Part shown: piece by piece, positions 43,387 to 52,874 of the stretch | How positions within the stretch are numbered: the stretch's first letter is position 1 | Layout: each line of letters starts with the position of its first letter | NCBI RefSeq assembly: GCF_004339575.1 | Contig: NZ_SMFV01000005.1 | Coordinates: 1 to 64,000, forward strand | DNA length: 64,000 nt | Direction: 5' to 3' | Source: Phorcysia thermohydrogeniphila | Lineage (GTDB): Bacteria; Aquificota; Aquificia; Desulfurobacteriales; Desulfurobacteriaceae | Position numbers and translations under genes: made by a program | The notes under the pieces: model-generated | What the model was told of the DNA's origin: nothing | Seen by the model: only the letters and a program-made list of their open reading frames with translations | The model's database searches: none

Positions 43387-43870
43387 GGTTTCTCCTTATC
43401 TCTGGAGGAACTATCCTGTGGAGTTTAAACCTCTCTCTTGCCAGCTCTACTACCCAGTCTACTTCCTGATACCTCTGAACGAATGGGTCTATGGATATTC
43501 CACCACGGGGGTTAAACTCCCCGTAGACTTCTAAGTAGAAGGGATTCAGGAGTTTAAAGAGGTCATCGGCGATTACGTTGACTGTATCCTCGTGAAAACC
43601 ACGGGCATTCCTGAAAGAGAAGAGGTAGAGCTTTAATGATTTACTCTCTACGAGCCACTTATCGGGGATGTACTGGATATATATGGTAGCAAAGTCGGGC
43701 TGTCCCGTTATTGGACATAGGGTTGTAAATTCTGGACAGTTGAAAGAGACCCAGTAGATTCTATTGGGGAACTTGTTTGGAAATTTCTCTAAAACGTCTG
43801 GAGAGTAATCAAAAACATAGTCTGTCTTTTTTCCGAGTTTTGATACAGTTCCAAAGTCTTTCCTTTCCAT
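43379..43870 (-). CDS. queF: NADPH-dependent 7-cyano-7-deazaguanine reductase
   Basis: 163 residues, unimodular type. Catalytic Cys in EFTTLCPITGQPDFATIYIQY, the E-S-K-S-L-K NADPH motif (VESKSLKLYLFSFRNARGFHEDT), and NPRGGISIDPF. Reduces preQ0 to preQ1 for queuosine in tRNA (Asp, Asn, His, Tyr). Cotranscribed with mtnP. I see no preQ1 riboswitch upstream, only a GC-rich hairpin. Confidence 0.94.
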   Translation of the reverse strand: MERKDFGTVSKLGKKTDYVFDYSPDVLEKFPNKFPNRIYWVSFNCPEFTTLCPITGQPDFATIYIQYIPDKWLVESKSLKLYLFSFRNARGFHEDTVNVIADDLFKLLNPFYLEVYGEFNPRGGISIDPFVQRYQEVDWVVELARERFKLHRIVPPEIRRNRG

Positions 43871-43895
43871 CTTTCGTCCTTTTCAAGGGAAAGAG

Positions 43896-43915
43896 GGGGC
43901 GGGTTGCCCCGCCCC
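43896..43915 (-). terminator. GC-rich hairpin between tRNA-Glu and queF
   Basis: GGGGCGGG, four-base loop, CCCGCCCC: an eight-base perfect stem, extendable by weaker pairs, 26 bases before the queF start. On the minus strand it is followed by CTCTTTCCCTTG, which is T-rich but interrupted. It may end the tRNA-Glu transcript, or be a queF leader structure. Confidence 0.5.
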
Positions 43916-44012
43916 TTTCTCCATAAAGGGGAGGGAGGGGGAAAAGGGGGATTATGAAGACTATATTATGAATCTACTGAATTCCTCCCTCGGGATTTGG
44001 TTGAGGTAGAAG

Positions 44013-44090
<78 letters not shown>

Positions 44091-44107
44091 GCTACGTGTT
44101 AATCCAT

Positions 44108-44135
44108 AATATAGACTCTTTTGTCCTTGTGTCAA
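44108..44135 (-). promoter_or_regulatory. Promoter of tRNA-Glu
   Basis: On the minus strand, TTGACA (44135-44130), 16-base spacer, TATATT (44113-44108), about 18 bases before the mature tRNA 5' end. Confidence 0.7.
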
Positions 44136-44141
44136 CCTCTT

Positions 44142-44441
44142 TCACCTATTAAGAATTGTCTTAAACTCTTGGAGTCTCTCAAGGGTTAAACCAAGCTCTG
44201 CAACGCTGTTTTCTGCAGTTATAACTTTCTGCTCAAGGAGGAGTAACAGCTCACAGGGAAGGCAGAAGTCCTTTTCCGTCCTGTGCTTTTCCCACATTTT
44301 ATCTAAGTCTACCCTCTTTTCTGGAATGCCTAAGGACTCTGTCTTTTGCTGTTTATCCTTCAAATAGATAAAAATTCTGTTGTCTACTTCAGCTTCTACG
44401 ATGAGGTATCTGTCATCTTCCAGCTTCCTTAGTACCTTCAA
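44142..44441 (-). CDS. Hypothetical protein downstream of lptE
   Basis: 99 residues, not recognised. The N-terminus MKVLRKLEDDRYLIVEAEVDNRIFIYLKDK looks like a small beta sheet; the middle has FCLPCELLLLLEQKV with a CxxC; the C-terminus is a helix. It overlaps lptE by 29 bases, so it belongs to the leuS-lptE transcript. In E. coli this place holds holA, but there is no resemblance. Confidence 0.6.
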   Translation of the reverse strand: MKVLRKLEDDRYLIVEAEVDNRIFIYLKDKQQKTESLGIPEKRVDLDKMWEKHRTEKDFCLPCELLLLLEQKVITAENSVAELGLTLERLQEFKTILNR

Positions 44442-44949
44442 TCTCTTCTCCCTCTATGAAGATTCTTTCTGCGACTTCCCTGAAAATCTGGTAGGCTATC
44501 CTCTCAATACACTCCTTTCTCTTCTGTTCTATTTCTGAGGCTGTCCCTTCTGTGTCGTAGAAATCGTACCTGCTTACCGTAAATGTGGCCAAGGGCTCTG
44601 TAAAGCCGTAGCGAAAGAGTTTTACTCTGGTAGATATTTCCATTCTGTACTCTGTAACTTTGTCGTACCTGTCAAATCCTACGGCAAAGGTGGATATGGA
44701 CTTTACTTCCGGCTTGACGACTACCGTTACGGCAGGTAGAGGAGTTTTGTCTACACGGAAGCGGGGGTCTGAGTAGAAGACTTCGTTTGAAACGCGAGTG
44801 AAAATGACGTCAAGACTTTCCTCGGTGGTTCTGTTTGTCGTCGGTTCAATGTAGACGTGGCTGAGTTTGTGGGGGGTAAAGTGCGCCACCTTACCGGTGG
44901 TGGCGCAGGAAGTTATCAGGGAAATCAGGAGTAGGATAATAAGCCTCAT
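44413..44949 (-). CDS. lptE: LptE-like LPS-assembly lipoprotein
   Basis: 178 residues. Lipobox ISLITSC places the lipidated Cys at residue 15. The mature part VYIEPTTNRTTEESLDVIFTRVSNEVFYSDPRFRV, then AVTVVVKPEVKSISTFAVG, fits the 'nrT...gl...lt.al...l..d.r..lv' pattern of LptE/RlpB, the partner of LptD. Sequence conservation of LptE is low; the position just after leuS, conserved from E. coli to Aquificota, strengthens the call. Confidence 0.75.
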   Translation of the reverse strand: MRLIILLLISLITSCATTGKVAHFTPHKLSHVYIEPTTNRTTEESLDVIFTRVSNEVFYSDPRFRVDKTPLPAVTVVVKPEVKSISTFAVGFDRYDKVTEYRMEISTRVKLFRYGFTEPLATFTVSRYDFYDTEGTASEIEQKRKECIERIAYQIFREVAERIFIEGEEIEGTKEAGR

Positions 44950-44954
44950 ATCTG

Positions 44955-47900
44955 TTACCTGACTACAAGGTTTACGAGCCTTCCCTTTACGTAGATGAAC
45001 CTTACGATTGTTTTACCTTCTGTGTACTTCTTCACCTTCTCTGAAGATAGGGCTATCTCCTTAACGGTCTCCTCATCGGCATCTGCAGGAACAGTTATCC
45101 TGTCCCTTACTTTTCCGTTGACTTGAACGGGGAGCTCTATCTCCTCTTCCTTTAGGGCAGACTCATCAACTTCTGGCCAGCTTATTTGGGCAAGGAGCTC
45201 CTTGTGTCCCGTCATTTCCCACATCTCTTCTGCAACGTGGGGAGTAAATGGAGAGAGCATTACTATGAGCTTTTCTATTGCCTCCCTTAAGACTGCCCTG
45301 TCTCCGTCTGTTTCTGGTTTAAAGGAGCTCATGGCGTTAAAGAGCTCCATAATCGCCGCTATTGCCGTGTTGAACTTAAACCTCTCTTCAAGCTCTTCGG
45401 TTACCTTCTTTAAGGTCTGGTGAACTTTTCTCCTTAGCTCCTTACCCTTCTTGGAGGGAGCTCCTTCAGGAGAACCTTCAAAAAGTTCCCTGTTATCTGC
45501 TACAAGACTGAACACCTTCCTTAGGAATCTGTAAGCTCCCTCTATTCCTTCAGTCTTCCACTCAAATTCTGCTTCCGGTGGAGCGGCAAAGAGGATGTAG
45601 AGCCTTGTTGCGTCTGCACCGTAGCGCTCAATCATATCGTCGGGGTCAACGGTGTTTAGCTTGGATTTGCTCATTTTTGAAACTTCGCCAAATTTTATTG
45701 ACAAATCTTCTACTATCTCTTCTATTGAGTGTTTGCGGAGTTTGGCTATGTATACAATGTTACTAATTTCTATTTTGTCATACTCAAATTGGTGGTTTAC
45801 TATACCTTCCTTCTCCAATATGTTGAGAATTCCAAGAGTTAATCTGCGTTTCATATCCTCCAAATAATTTTCTCTACCTAAAATAGCTTTGGGGTTGTTA
45901 TAAAGATTACGTATTTCCACAAATAAACTCCTAAGAGTAGCATCCTTTGTAACTATCCTGTCCTTTAGACTGAGTTTTCCATTCTTCATAGGATAGACTA
46001 TAAGCTCAGAGTTTTCATTCAAGCATAGAGAAACTTTCAAGATTTTCCCTTCTAAAGAGGTTGATGGTAAAACATCCTTTGAAGTAATAAAAATACTTTC
46101 TTCTAAAAGTTTTCTCAGCTCTTCTGTTGAAAGAAGAAGTATTGCGTTGTCCCCAATCGTTATGTGGTGTCTCTTCATGAAAGAGCTGATAGTCTCCGCG
46201 TTTTCAACATCCTTACCTGTTAAGGCCTTGACGAGCTCGGAGACGGTAGACTCTTCACTCAGATTAAAGGCCTTAAGGAGGTTCTTAACGCTTACCCACC
46301 TTTTATTGACCATACCTTGGGTTAAAAGGTTCTGGAAAGGCTCTCCGGCCTTAAAGAACTCATGCTGAGGGTGGCTTTCGTCTGCTTTAAAGAGCCCTAT
46401 GTCCCTTAAAACCTTTGTAAAGAACCTTGAGTAGAGGAGGTGTAGTACTGCGTGCTCAATTCCTCCGATGTACTGGTCAACGACCATCCAGTATTCGGCC
46501 TCTTCTGGCTTAAAGGGAAGTGTCTCCTCCTTAGGTGAGCAGTAGCGGAGGAAGTACCAAGAAGAGTCAAAAAAGGTGTCCATTGTGTCGCAGTCCCTCT
46601 TGGCGTCTCCTCCACACTTTGGGCATTTAACGTTTACAAACTCGGGAACTCTCTCTAAGGGTGAGCGTCCTTCCCCAGTGAGTGGAGCGTTTTCTGGGAG
46701 TTTTACAGGGAGCTCCTCTTCTGGAACTGGGACGATTCCACACTTAGGACAGTGAATTACGGGTATCGGCGTTCCCCAGTAGCGCTGTCTTGAGATGTTC
46801 CAGTCCCTAAGGCGATACTGGATTTCCTTTTTACCTTTTCCGAGCCTTTCAAGCTCTTCGGTTATGGCCTTCTTCGCCTCTTCACTCTTCATTCCTGTGA
46901 ACTTGCCTGAGTTAACGAGAATACCCGGCTCTGTGTAGGCTTTTTCAAGCTCTTCTGCCTTGAGCTCTTCATTTTCTGGGCTTATTACAACCTTTATGGG
47001 GAGTCCGTACTTTTGGGCAAACTCAAAATCCCTCTGGTCGTGGGCAGGAACGGACATAACAGCTCCCGTTCCGTAGTCCATGAGGACGAAGTTTGCAGCG
47101 TAAACGGGGATTTTCTCTCCCGTTAAGGGGTGAACGGCGTAAACACCTAAAAAGACACCTTCCTTCTCAAGCTCTCCAGTTGTTCTCTTTCTCTTTTCTG
47201 TTTTCCTCATCTTTTCAACGAAGGCCTTAACGGCCTCTTCCTGCTCAGTGCCGGCAGAGAGTTCCAATGTTAGAGGGTGTTCTGGAGCAAGGACGATGTA
47301 GGTAACGCCAAAGAGTGTATCTGGGCGTGTGGTAAAGACCTCTATGATTTTTCCTTTTTCCGGTACTTCAAACTTTACCCTTGCGCCTATGCTTTTCCCT
47401 ATCCAGTTCTTCTGCATTGTGATAACGGGCTCGGGCCAGTGGCCTTTTAAGAGTTCAAGGTCTTTTAGGAGCTCCTCAGCGTAGTCGGTTATCCTCAAGA
47501 ACCAGCTGTCTATTTCTCTCTGCTCAACCGTAGTTCCACACCTCCAGCACCTACCTTCCTCGTCAACCTGCTCGTTAGCAAGGACTGTCTGGCAGGAGGG
47601 ACACCAGTTAACAGAGGCTTTTGAGCGGTAGGCGATGCCTTTTTCAAGCATTTTCAGGAATATCCACTGATTCCACCTGTAGTAGTCTGGAAGGCAAGTC
47701 GCGATTTCCCTGTCCCAATCGTAAGAAAAGCCAAGTTTCTTGAGCTCCTTCTTCATATAGTCTATGTTTGAGAGCGTCCACTCCTTAGGGTGAACGCCAC
47801 TCTTTATCGCTGCGTTCTCTGCCGGAAGACCAAAGGCGTCCCATCCCATAGGATGGATAACGTTGTAGCCCCTCATCTTCTTAAAGCGGGCTATGACGTC

Positions 47901-48071
47901 GCCGATTGAATAGTTCCTGACGTGCCCCATGTGAATCCTGCCGGAGGGGTAGGGGAACATCTCAAGGACGTAGTACTTCTTCTTTCCTTTCTGTGGAGAG
48001 CTTTTAAAGACGCCCTTCTCTTCCCATATCCTTTGCCACTTTTTCTCTATATCCTTAAAGTTGTACTTCAT
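44955..48071 (-). CDS. leuS: Leucyl-tRNA synthetase with large insertion before KMSKS
   Basis: 1038 residues, about 170-200 more than usual. HIGH box [15 protein letters not shown]; Zn knuckles CPSCQ...CWRCG (near residue 155) and CPKCG pairs; editing domain with [12 protein letters not shown]; class I KMSKSK near residue 799 (followed by LN instead of GN). Between LLTQGMV (~585) and KMSKS lie ~214 residues where bacterial enzymes have ~50. The DNA of the insertion is much richer in A+T (19 and 20 G+C in rows 45721-45780 and 46021-46080, against 34 in 47041-47100). No intein motifs. Heads the leuS-lptE operon. Confidence 0.95.
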   Translation of the reverse strand: MKYNFKDIEKKWQRIWEEKGVFKSSPQKGKKKYYVLEMFPYPSGRIHMGHVRNYSIGDVIARFKKMRGYNVIHPMGWDAFGLPAENAAIKSGVHPKEWTLSNIDYMKKELKKLGFSYDWDREIATCLPDYYRWNQWIFLKMLEKGIAYRSKASVNWCPSCQTVLANEQVDEEGRCWRCGTTVEQREIDSWFLRITDYAEELLKDLELLKGHWPEPVITMQKNWIGKSIGARVKFEVPEKGKIIEVFTTRPDTLFGVTYIVLAPEHPLTLELSAGTEQEEAVKAFVEKMRKTEKRKRTTGELEKEGVFLGVYAVHPLTGEKIPVYAANFVLMDYGTGAVMSVPAHDQRDFEFAQKYGLPIKVVISPENEELKAEELEKAYTEPGILVNSGKFTGMKSEEAKKAITEELERLGKGKKEIQYRLRDWNISRQRYWGTPIPVIHCPKCGIVPVPEEELPVKLPENAPLTGEGRSPLERVPEFVNVKCPKCGGDAKRDCDTMDTFFDSSWYFLRYCSPKEETLPFKPEEAEYWMVVDQYIGGIEHAVLHLLYSRFFTKVLRDIGLFKADESHPQHEFFKAGEPFQNLLTQGMVNKRWVSVKNLLKAFNLSEESTVSELVKALTGKDVENAETISSFMKRHHITIGDNAILLLSTEELRKLLEESIFITSKDVLPSTSLEGKILKVSLCLNENSELIVYPMKNGKLSLKDRIVTKDATLRSLFVEIRNLYNNPKAILGRENYLEDMKRRLTLGILNILEKEGIVNHQFEYDKIEISNIVYIAKLRKHSIEEIVEDLSIKFGEVSKMSKSKLNTVDPDDMIERYGADATRLYILFAAPPEAEFEWKTEGIEGAYRFLRKVFSLVADNRELFEGSPEGAPSKKGKELRRKVHQTLKKVTEELEERFKFNTAIAAIMELFNAMSSFKPETDGDRAVLREAIEKLIVMLSPFTPHVAEEMWEMTGHKELLAQISWPEVDESALKEEEIELPVQVNGKVRDRITVPADADEETVKEIALSSEKVKKYTEGKTIVRFIYVKGRLVNLVVR

Positions 48072-48159
48072 TTTACATCCTCCGCAAGAAGCTTTCTGAG
48101 AGTCTCTTAATGATACAATAAGAGCCGTTTAAGAGTTAGATTCTAAGGGGGAGGTATTA

Positions 48160-48594
48160 ATGGAGATACCAGAGACCCTTCTAAAGGTGGCGGCAATTTT
48201 CTTTGACATCGTTTTTGTTCTACTTGTGGCCTACGTGGTCTTTGTCTTTGGATTCCGCCTCTACTGGAAGAGAAAGGTAAAGAAGATGAAGGGGCAGGAG
48301 CTCCCCCTTCTGGATGGAGAGTTCGTAAGGTTAAGGAAGGGGAAGGGCGTAATATACTTCCACTCTCCCAACTGTCAGCCCTGTAAATTCGTAGACCCGG
48401 TAATAAAGAAGCTATCTAAGGAGTTTAAGAAAGTTCACTTTGTAAAGGTGAACGTCCTTGAGAATCCCGATATGGCAAGGAAGTTTGGAATACTCGCCAC
48501 TCCTTCCATAATCATCACTAAGGACGGCCGTATTGAGGAGGTTCTTGCCGGTCCTGTAACGGAAGGAGTTCTTAGAGCTAAACTTGAAAAGTAG
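48160..48594 (+). CDS. Membrane-anchored thioredoxin-like protein
   Basis: 144 residues. One N-terminal membrane helix (FFDIVFVLLVAYVVFVFGFRLYW), a basic linker, then a thioredoxin fold with VIYFHSPNCQPCKFVDP (active site CQPC), VHFVKVNVLENPDMARKFGILATPSIIIT (cis-Pro in ATPS) and a final helix. The W-C-G-P-C of classical Trx is replaced by N-C-Q-P-C. The basic residues after the helix suggest the thioredoxin domain faces the cytoplasm (positive-inside), which is inference. GGGGGAGG precedes ATG 48160. Confidence 0.85.
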   Translation: MEIPETLLKVAAIFFDIVFVLLVAYVVFVFGFRLYWKRKVKKMKGQELPLLDGEFVRLRKGKGVIYFHSPNCQPCKFVDPVIKKLSKEFKKVHFVKVNVLENPDMARKFGILATPSIIITKDGRIEEVLAGPVTEGVLRAKLEK

Positions 48595-48604
48595 AGTGAG
48601 GGTA

Positions 48605-48633
48605 TTGACAGGAAAGAAAAACTCTTCTATATT
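48605..48633 (+). promoter_or_regulatory. Promoter of the tRNA-Phe/tRNA-Leu pair
   Basis: TTGACA (48605-48610), exactly 17 bases, TATATT (48628-48633); the tRNA-Phe gene begins 14 bases later. Strong consensus match. Confidence 0.8.
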
Positions 48634-48646
48634 TCCCAGTGTCAGT

Positions 48647-48722
48647 GCCGAGGTAGCTCAGGTGGTAGAGCAGAGGACTGAAAATCCTCGTGTCGGCGGT
48701 TCGAGTCCGCCCCTCGGCACCA
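48647..48722 (+). tRNA. tRNA-Phe (anticodon GAA)
   Basis: Acceptor GCCGAGG/CCTCGGC, D arm GCTC...GAGC, anticodon stem GAGGA/TCCTC around CTGAAAA, T arm GGCGG-TTCGAGT-CCGCC, discriminator A, encoded CCA; 76 bases. Confidence 0.97.
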
Positions 48723-48745
48723 TTTTTATTTTATGAACAAAAAAA

Positions 48746-48832
48746 GCCCGGGTGGCGGAACTGGCAGACGCACGGGACTTAAAATCCCGGGGCCGTAAGG
48801 CCGTGCGGGTTCGATTCCCGCCCCGGGCACCA
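48746..48832 (+). tRNA. tRNA-Leu (anticodon UAA)
   Basis: Class II tRNA of 87 bases. Acceptor GCCCGGG/CCCGGGC, anticodon loop CTTAAAA, long variable arm (GGCCGTAAGGCC region), T arm GCGGG-TTCGATT-CCCGC, A + encoded CCA. 23 bases after tRNA-Phe, same transcript. Confidence 0.97.
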
Positions 48833-48842
48833 ACGGTTAAAT

Positions 48843-49484
48843 TCAAAAGCGTATTCTAATTTCCAGATTGGAACTATTTTCCTCTATTCCCTTTAAACTT
48901 TTGACAAAACCTAAAACCACGCCCTTTAGTGCCGACATAACGAAGGGTTTTAACGGTATTTTCTTTCCGTCAACAAAGAGCTCCACATCCCTCTTCCTTT
49001 TTAGAAACTCCTCCTCTATAAAGTCGGCAACCTTCTCTGGCTCTTCAATCGGAAAGTTTCTAACCCCTTCAATTTCTGTATCGGAAATTACTCCAACTAC
49101 GTTTGAAACCTTTTTAAAGAGGGGAGGTTCTGGGAGCTCCTTCCTGTAAACTTCAAACTTTGGAACGTCAGAACTTTTAAAGCCTTCACAGATTACTATG
49201 TCGCAGTCGCTAAAGAGTAAAAAGGCTAAGTGGGGGAGCTCCACCTTCCCTACGTCCTTAAAAAGGACTAACTCCTTAGGTGTTACTATCCCTACGGCGG
49301 GAGTTCCAGCCTCTCTATACCTAAATGTATCCTTACCTTCTGTATCTTTTATCACCCCTTCGTGTTTTGTGGACTTTAGGATTCCAACCCTGTAGCCTCT
49401 CTCCTTTAGTATTTTGACCAACTGGGTTGCAAAGGTGGTTTTTCCTGAATTGTGGTAGCCGATGAAGGAGATGACGGGTATCAT
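48843..49484 (-). CDS. mobB: Molybdopterin-guanine dinucleotide biosynthesis adaptor MobB
   Basis: 213 residues. P-loop SFIGYHNSGKTTFATQLV, RVGILKSTKHEG, DTFRYREAGTPAVGIV and DIVICEGFKSSDVPKFEVYR are MobB landmarks. GTP-binding partner of MobA in making the bis-MGD cofactor, consistent with molybdo/tungsto-enzymes such as nitrate reductase or formate dehydrogenase elsewhere in the genome. The C-terminal ~35 residues extend past the usual fold. Confidence 0.9.
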   Translation of the reverse strand: MIPVISFIGYHNSGKTTFATQLVKILKERGYRVGILKSTKHEGVIKDTEGKDTFRYREAGTPAVGIVTPKELVLFKDVGKVELPHLAFLLFSDCDIVICEGFKSSDVPKFEVYRKELPEPPLFKKVSNVVGVISDTEIEGVRNFPIEEPEKVADFIEEEFLKRKRDVELFVDGKKIPLKPFVMSALKGVVLGFVKSLKGIEENSSNLEIRIRF

Positions 49485-49599
49485 GAGGAACCTCCAGCAA
49501 GATTTAGAAAATTATACTCCTGCTTTGTTTTCTCACTTCTTTTGCATTTGATAATCGTTACTGATAAATTATCTATAGCGCTCTTGAGGAGGTTCTCTA

Positions 49600-49833
49600 A
49601 TGGAATCCCTACTCCTTGTGGCAGTTGCCACGTTCCTTATAAACCTACCCTTTGGGTGGCTTAGGGAAGGAGTGAGGAAATTTTCGTTTCTGTGGTTTCT
49701 CTATGTTCACTTTCCAATTCCTTTCATTATCGCCATGAGGATTAGTTTGGGTATTCCTTGGAAATTCGCTCCTCTCCTCATACTGATCGCTGTGTTTGGC
49801 CAGTACGTTGGAGCAAGGCTAAGGAGGAAGTGA
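49600..49833 (+). CDS. Small conserved membrane protein upstream of hslV
   Basis: 77 residues, two to three membrane helices ([60 protein letters not shown]). The [10 protein letters not shown]...[13 protein letters not shown] pattern looks conserved among anaerobic Gram-negatives, without known function. TTGAGGAGG precedes ATG 49600; its TGA overlaps the hslV ATG, so it is the first gene of the hslVU unit. Confidence 0.65.
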   Translation: MESLLLVAVATFLINLPFGWLREGVRKFSFLWFLYVHFPIPFIIAMRISLGIPWKFAPLLILIAVFGQYVGARLRRK

Positions 49834-50363
49834 TGAAATTTCACGCTACAACGATATGTGCTGTCCTGAGGGACGGAAAAGTTGCGATGGCCGGTGACGG
49901 ACAGGTTACGATTGGCAATACGGTTTTTAAAAACGGAGCGAGGAAGGTAAGGAAGATTTACGGTGGAAGGGTTCTTACCGGCTTTGCCGGCTCTGTTGCC
50001 GATGCCTTTGCCCTCCTTGAAAGGTTTGAGGATAAGCTCCAGACCTACGGAGGAAACCTCTTAAAGTCTGCCGTGGAGCTTGCAAAGGACTGGAGGACAG
50101 ATAGAGTCTTAAGGCGTCTTGAGGCTATGCTCCTTGTTGCAGATAAAACCAGAATACTCCTTATATCCGGTAACGGAGACGTTATAGAGCCCGATATTCC
50201 CGTTATGGCGATTGGTTCTGGTGGTCCTTACGCTCAGGCTGCTGCAACGGCACTTTACGAGAATACGAACCTTTCTGCAAGGGAAATTGCAGAAAAGGCT
50301 TTAAAGATTGCAGGAAACATCTGCGTTTACACGAACACCAACATAGTTGTTGAGGAACTTTAA
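49833..50363 (+). CDS. hslV: ATP-dependent protease peptidase subunit HslV
   Basis: 176 residues. [33 protein letters not shown]: Thr6 becomes the N-terminal nucleophile after removal of a five-residue propeptide, as in Thermotoga-type Hsl[18 protein letters not shown] and [16 protein letters not shown] follow. Forms a double hexamer capped by HslU. Start fixed by the TGATG overlap with the upstream gene. Confidence 0.96.
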   Translation: MKFHATTICAVLRDGKVAMAGDGQVTIGNTVFKNGARKVRKIYGGRVLTGFAGSVADAFALLERFEDKLQTYGGNLLKSAVELAKDWRTDRVLRRLEAMLLVADKTRILLISGNGDVIEPDIPVMAIGSGGPYAQAAATALYENTNLSAREIAEKALKIAGNICVYTNTNIVVEEL

Positions 50364-50378
50364 CCTTAAGGAGGGCTT

Positions 50379-51821
50379 ATGTTAAAGAAGTTCTTTGGTG
50401 GAAATGGAGAAAAGAAAGAGGAAGTTAAGGAGATAAAAAGTGAAGAGTTCCTTACTCCTAAGGAGATTGTAAGGGAGCTTGATAAATACATCGTTGGACA
50501 GCACGAGGCAAAGAAAGCCGTTGCCATAGCCCTCAGGAATCGCTGGAGGAGACAGAGACTCCCGGAGGATATGAGGGACGAGGTAGCTCCCAAGAACATC
50601 ATAATGATAGGTCCTACGGGAGTCGGTAAGACGGAAATAGCAAGGAGGTTGGCAAAGCTCGTTAGAGCTCCCTTCATAAAAGTAGAGGCCACCAAGTTCA
50701 CAGAGGTTGGTTACGTCGGAAGGGACGTTGAATCAATCATTAGAGACCTTGTTGAGATAGCCGTTACTATGGTTAAAGAAGAGAAAATGGAGGAGGTTAA
50801 GGAAAGGGCTAAGGAGCTTGCCTACGATAGGCTTGCCGAGATAATGGTTCCTGAGCCTCAAACTCATCCCCAGTCAATTCAGAGCCTCTTTGACGTTTTC
50901 CTGTCCCCTTCTAAATCCCAGACTTCTGAGTTTGAGAAAGAACAGTCAAGGTTACGGGATGAGAGAAACAGGATAAAGAAGCTCCTTAAGGAAGGAAAAC
51001 TTGATGATGAGGTGGTTGAGATAGCCGTAACGGTTGAAACTCCGGGGGTTAACGTTATCGGTATAGGTGGAGACCTTTCAAACATTCAGGACATGCTTTC
51101 CTCCCTCCTTCCGAAGCCCAAAAAGCTCAGGAAAATGAAGGTAAAGGAGGCCCTCCGTTACCTTACTCAGGAAGAGGCCCAAAAGCTCATAGATATGGAT
51201 GAGGTAATAAGGGAGGCCATCCACAGGGTGGAGAATCAGGGAATCGTTTTCATTGACGAGATAGACAAGGTTGCTGCAAGGAGCGGTGGAAGGGGCCCCG
51301 ACGTTTCAAGGGAAGGCGTCCAGAGGGATTTACTTCCCATCGTTGAAGGTTGTAAGGTCTCCACAAAATACGGCCTTGTAAGGACAGACCACATCCTGTT
51401 CATTGCTGCCGGTGCGTTTCACATAGCAAAGCCTTCAGATCTCCTGCCGGAGCTCCAGGGTCGTTTCCCCATTCGTGTAGAGCTTAAGCCTCTAACAAAG
51501 GACGACTTTGTGAGAATCCTTACAGAGCCTAAGAATGCTCTCACAAAGCAGTATAAAGCCCTCCTTGAGACTGAAGGCGTTGAGATAGAGTTTACTCAGG
51601 ACGGAATAGAGGAGATTGCAAGGATTGCAGAGGAGGCAAACTCTAAGGCAGAGAACATAGGGGCGAGAAGGCTTCACACGGTTCTTGAGAAGCTCCTTGA
51701 GGACATCTCCTTCAACGCTCCAGATATGAAGGGGCAGAAGGTAGTTATTGACAGGGAATACGTAAGAAGAAGGCTTGAGAGCATAATAGAGGACGAGGAC
51801 CTTACAAAGTACATCCTGTAG
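50379..51821 (+). CDS. hslU: HslU ATPase/unfoldase
   Basis: 480 residues. [37 protein letters not shown] at the start, Walker [16 protein letters not shown], pore loop GYVGRDV, I-domain (residues ~110-250), Walker [14 protein letters not shown], sensor region [15 protein letters not shown]-terminal ..DLTKYIL with the hydrophobic tail that activates HslV. AAGGAGG precedes ATG 50379. Confidence 0.97.
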   Translation: MLKKFFGGNGEKKEEVKEIKSEEFLTPKEIVRELDKYIVGQHEAKKAVAIALRNRWRRQRLPEDMRDEVAPKNIIMIGPTGVGKTEIARRLAKLVRAPFIKVEATKFTEVGYVGRDVESIIRDLVEIAVTMVKEEKMEEVKERAKELAYDRLAEIMVPEPQTHPQSIQSLFDVFLSPSKSQTSEFEKEQSRLRDERNRIKKLLKEGKLDDEVVEIAVTVETPGVNVIGIGGDLSNIQDMLSSLLPKPKKLRKMKVKEALRYLTQEEAQKLIDMDEVIREAIHRVENQGIVFIDEIDKVAARSGGRGPDVSREGVQRDLLPIVEGCKVSTKYGLVRTDHILFIAAGAFHIAKPSDLLPELQGRFPIRVELKPLTKDDFVRILTEPKNALTKQYKALLETEGVEIEFTQDGIEEIARIAEEANSKAENIGARRLHTVLEKLLEDISFNAPDMKGQKVVIDREYVRRRLESIIEDEDLTKYIL

Positions 51822-51832
51822 CGGAGAGGAGT

Positions 51833-52864
51833 ATGCTTGAAAGGGTCTCTCTGAAGGTAGCTTCCTTAGGTGGGGACTGCTACGTAACGTTTGATAGTGC
51901 AGAGAACTTTTACCTTACCGGATTTCGCTCCTCCTTCGGGATTTCCCTTGTTTCGGTAAGGGGGGATTCTTTCTTCATTACAGACGGTAGATACTTAGAG
52001 AGGGCAAAGAAGGAAGTTAGAGGCTTTAAGGTTGTTAAGTGGGAAAGCTGGAGTAAGCTAAAGGAATTTTTCAGGGAGAACGGTTTTAAAAGGCTCGTTG
52101 TTGACCCTAATAGGTTGAAGCTTTCTACGTATAGAGAGCTCTCTTCCGGTTTTGAAATCGTAGAGGAAAAGGGTTTCTTAAACGAGTTCAGGGCAGTTAA
52201 AACGGAGAGGGAAATCTCACTGATAACCAGAGCTGTTCAGATTGCGGAGCTCTCTCTAAAAAGCGTCCTCCACCTTTTAAAGCCGGGCATAACTGAGCTT
52301 GAGTTTAGGAGGGAGCTCCTTAACGCCTTCTTTAAGTTTGGTGGTGAAGGGGAGGCTTTCACAACGATAGTGGCCTCTGGCGAGGGTTCTTCTATCCCCC
52401 ACTGGGAAACTTCAAGGAGGGAAATAAAGGACGGTGACGTTGTAGTGGTTGACTTTGGTACTGTTTATGGCGGTTACGTTTCAGATATTACCAGAACTTT
52501 CCTTATCGGAAATGTTCCTTCTGAGATGAAGAGAATCTACGAGGTTGTCAGAGAGGCTCAAGCAGTTGGCATTAAGGCTTTGAAAGCCGGAAAATCCTGC
52601 AGGGAAGTTGACGAGGCCGTTAGGAGCTACATAGAGAGTAAGGGTTACGGAGAGTTCTTTGTCCACTCAACCGGTCACGGTATAGGAGTTGAAGTTCACG
52701 AAGCTCCCACGCTTTCCCGCAAATCTGATGAAATCCTCAAAAAGAACATGGTTGTAACGGTTGAACCGGGTATCTACATCCCGGAGCTCGGTGGAGTGAG
52801 GATAGAGGACGACTGCCTCGTCCTTGAGGAGGGAGCTTTTGTAATTTCACAACTGGATAAGTAG
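51833..52864 (+). CDS. Xaa-Pro aminopeptidase family (M24B)
   Basis: 343 residues. Creatinase-like N-terminal domain (to ~115), then pita-bread catalytic domain with all five metal ligands visible: VVVDFGTVYGGYVSDITRTF (two Asp), HSTGHGIGVEVHE (His), VTVEPGIYIPELGGVRIEDD (two Glu). Removes N-terminal residues before proline. Located between hslU and yedF in the same direction. Confidence 0.9.
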   Translation: MLERVSLKVASLGGDCYVTFDSAENFYLTGFRSSFGISLVSVRGDSFFITDGRYLERAKKEVRGFKVVKWESWSKLKEFFRENGFKRLVVDPNRLKLSTYRELSSGFEIVEEKGFLNEFRAVKTEREISLITRAVQIAELSLKSVLHLLKPGITELEFRRELLNAFFKFGGEGEAFTTIVASGEGSSIPHWETSRREIKDGDVVVVDFGTVYGGYVSDITRTFLIGNVPSEMKRIYEVVREAQAVGIKALKAGKSCREVDEAVRSYIESKGYGEFFVHSTGHGIGVEVHEAPTLSRKSDEILKKNMVVTVEPGIYIPELGGVRIEDDCLVLEEGAFVISQLDK

Positions 52865-52874
52865 GGAGGTGACT

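Noticed and set aside
45690-46250. Insertion in LeuRS considered as an intein
   Set aside because: No Cys/Ser/Thr at a splice start, no HN-C/S/T at the end and no homing-endonuclease motifs; the segment lies in a known variable domain.
49545-49580. Fur-box-like GATAAT...ATTATC before the gene at 49600
   Set aside because: Arms are six bases with a 12-base spacer, unlike the 19-base Fur box; AT-rich promoter DNA explains it.
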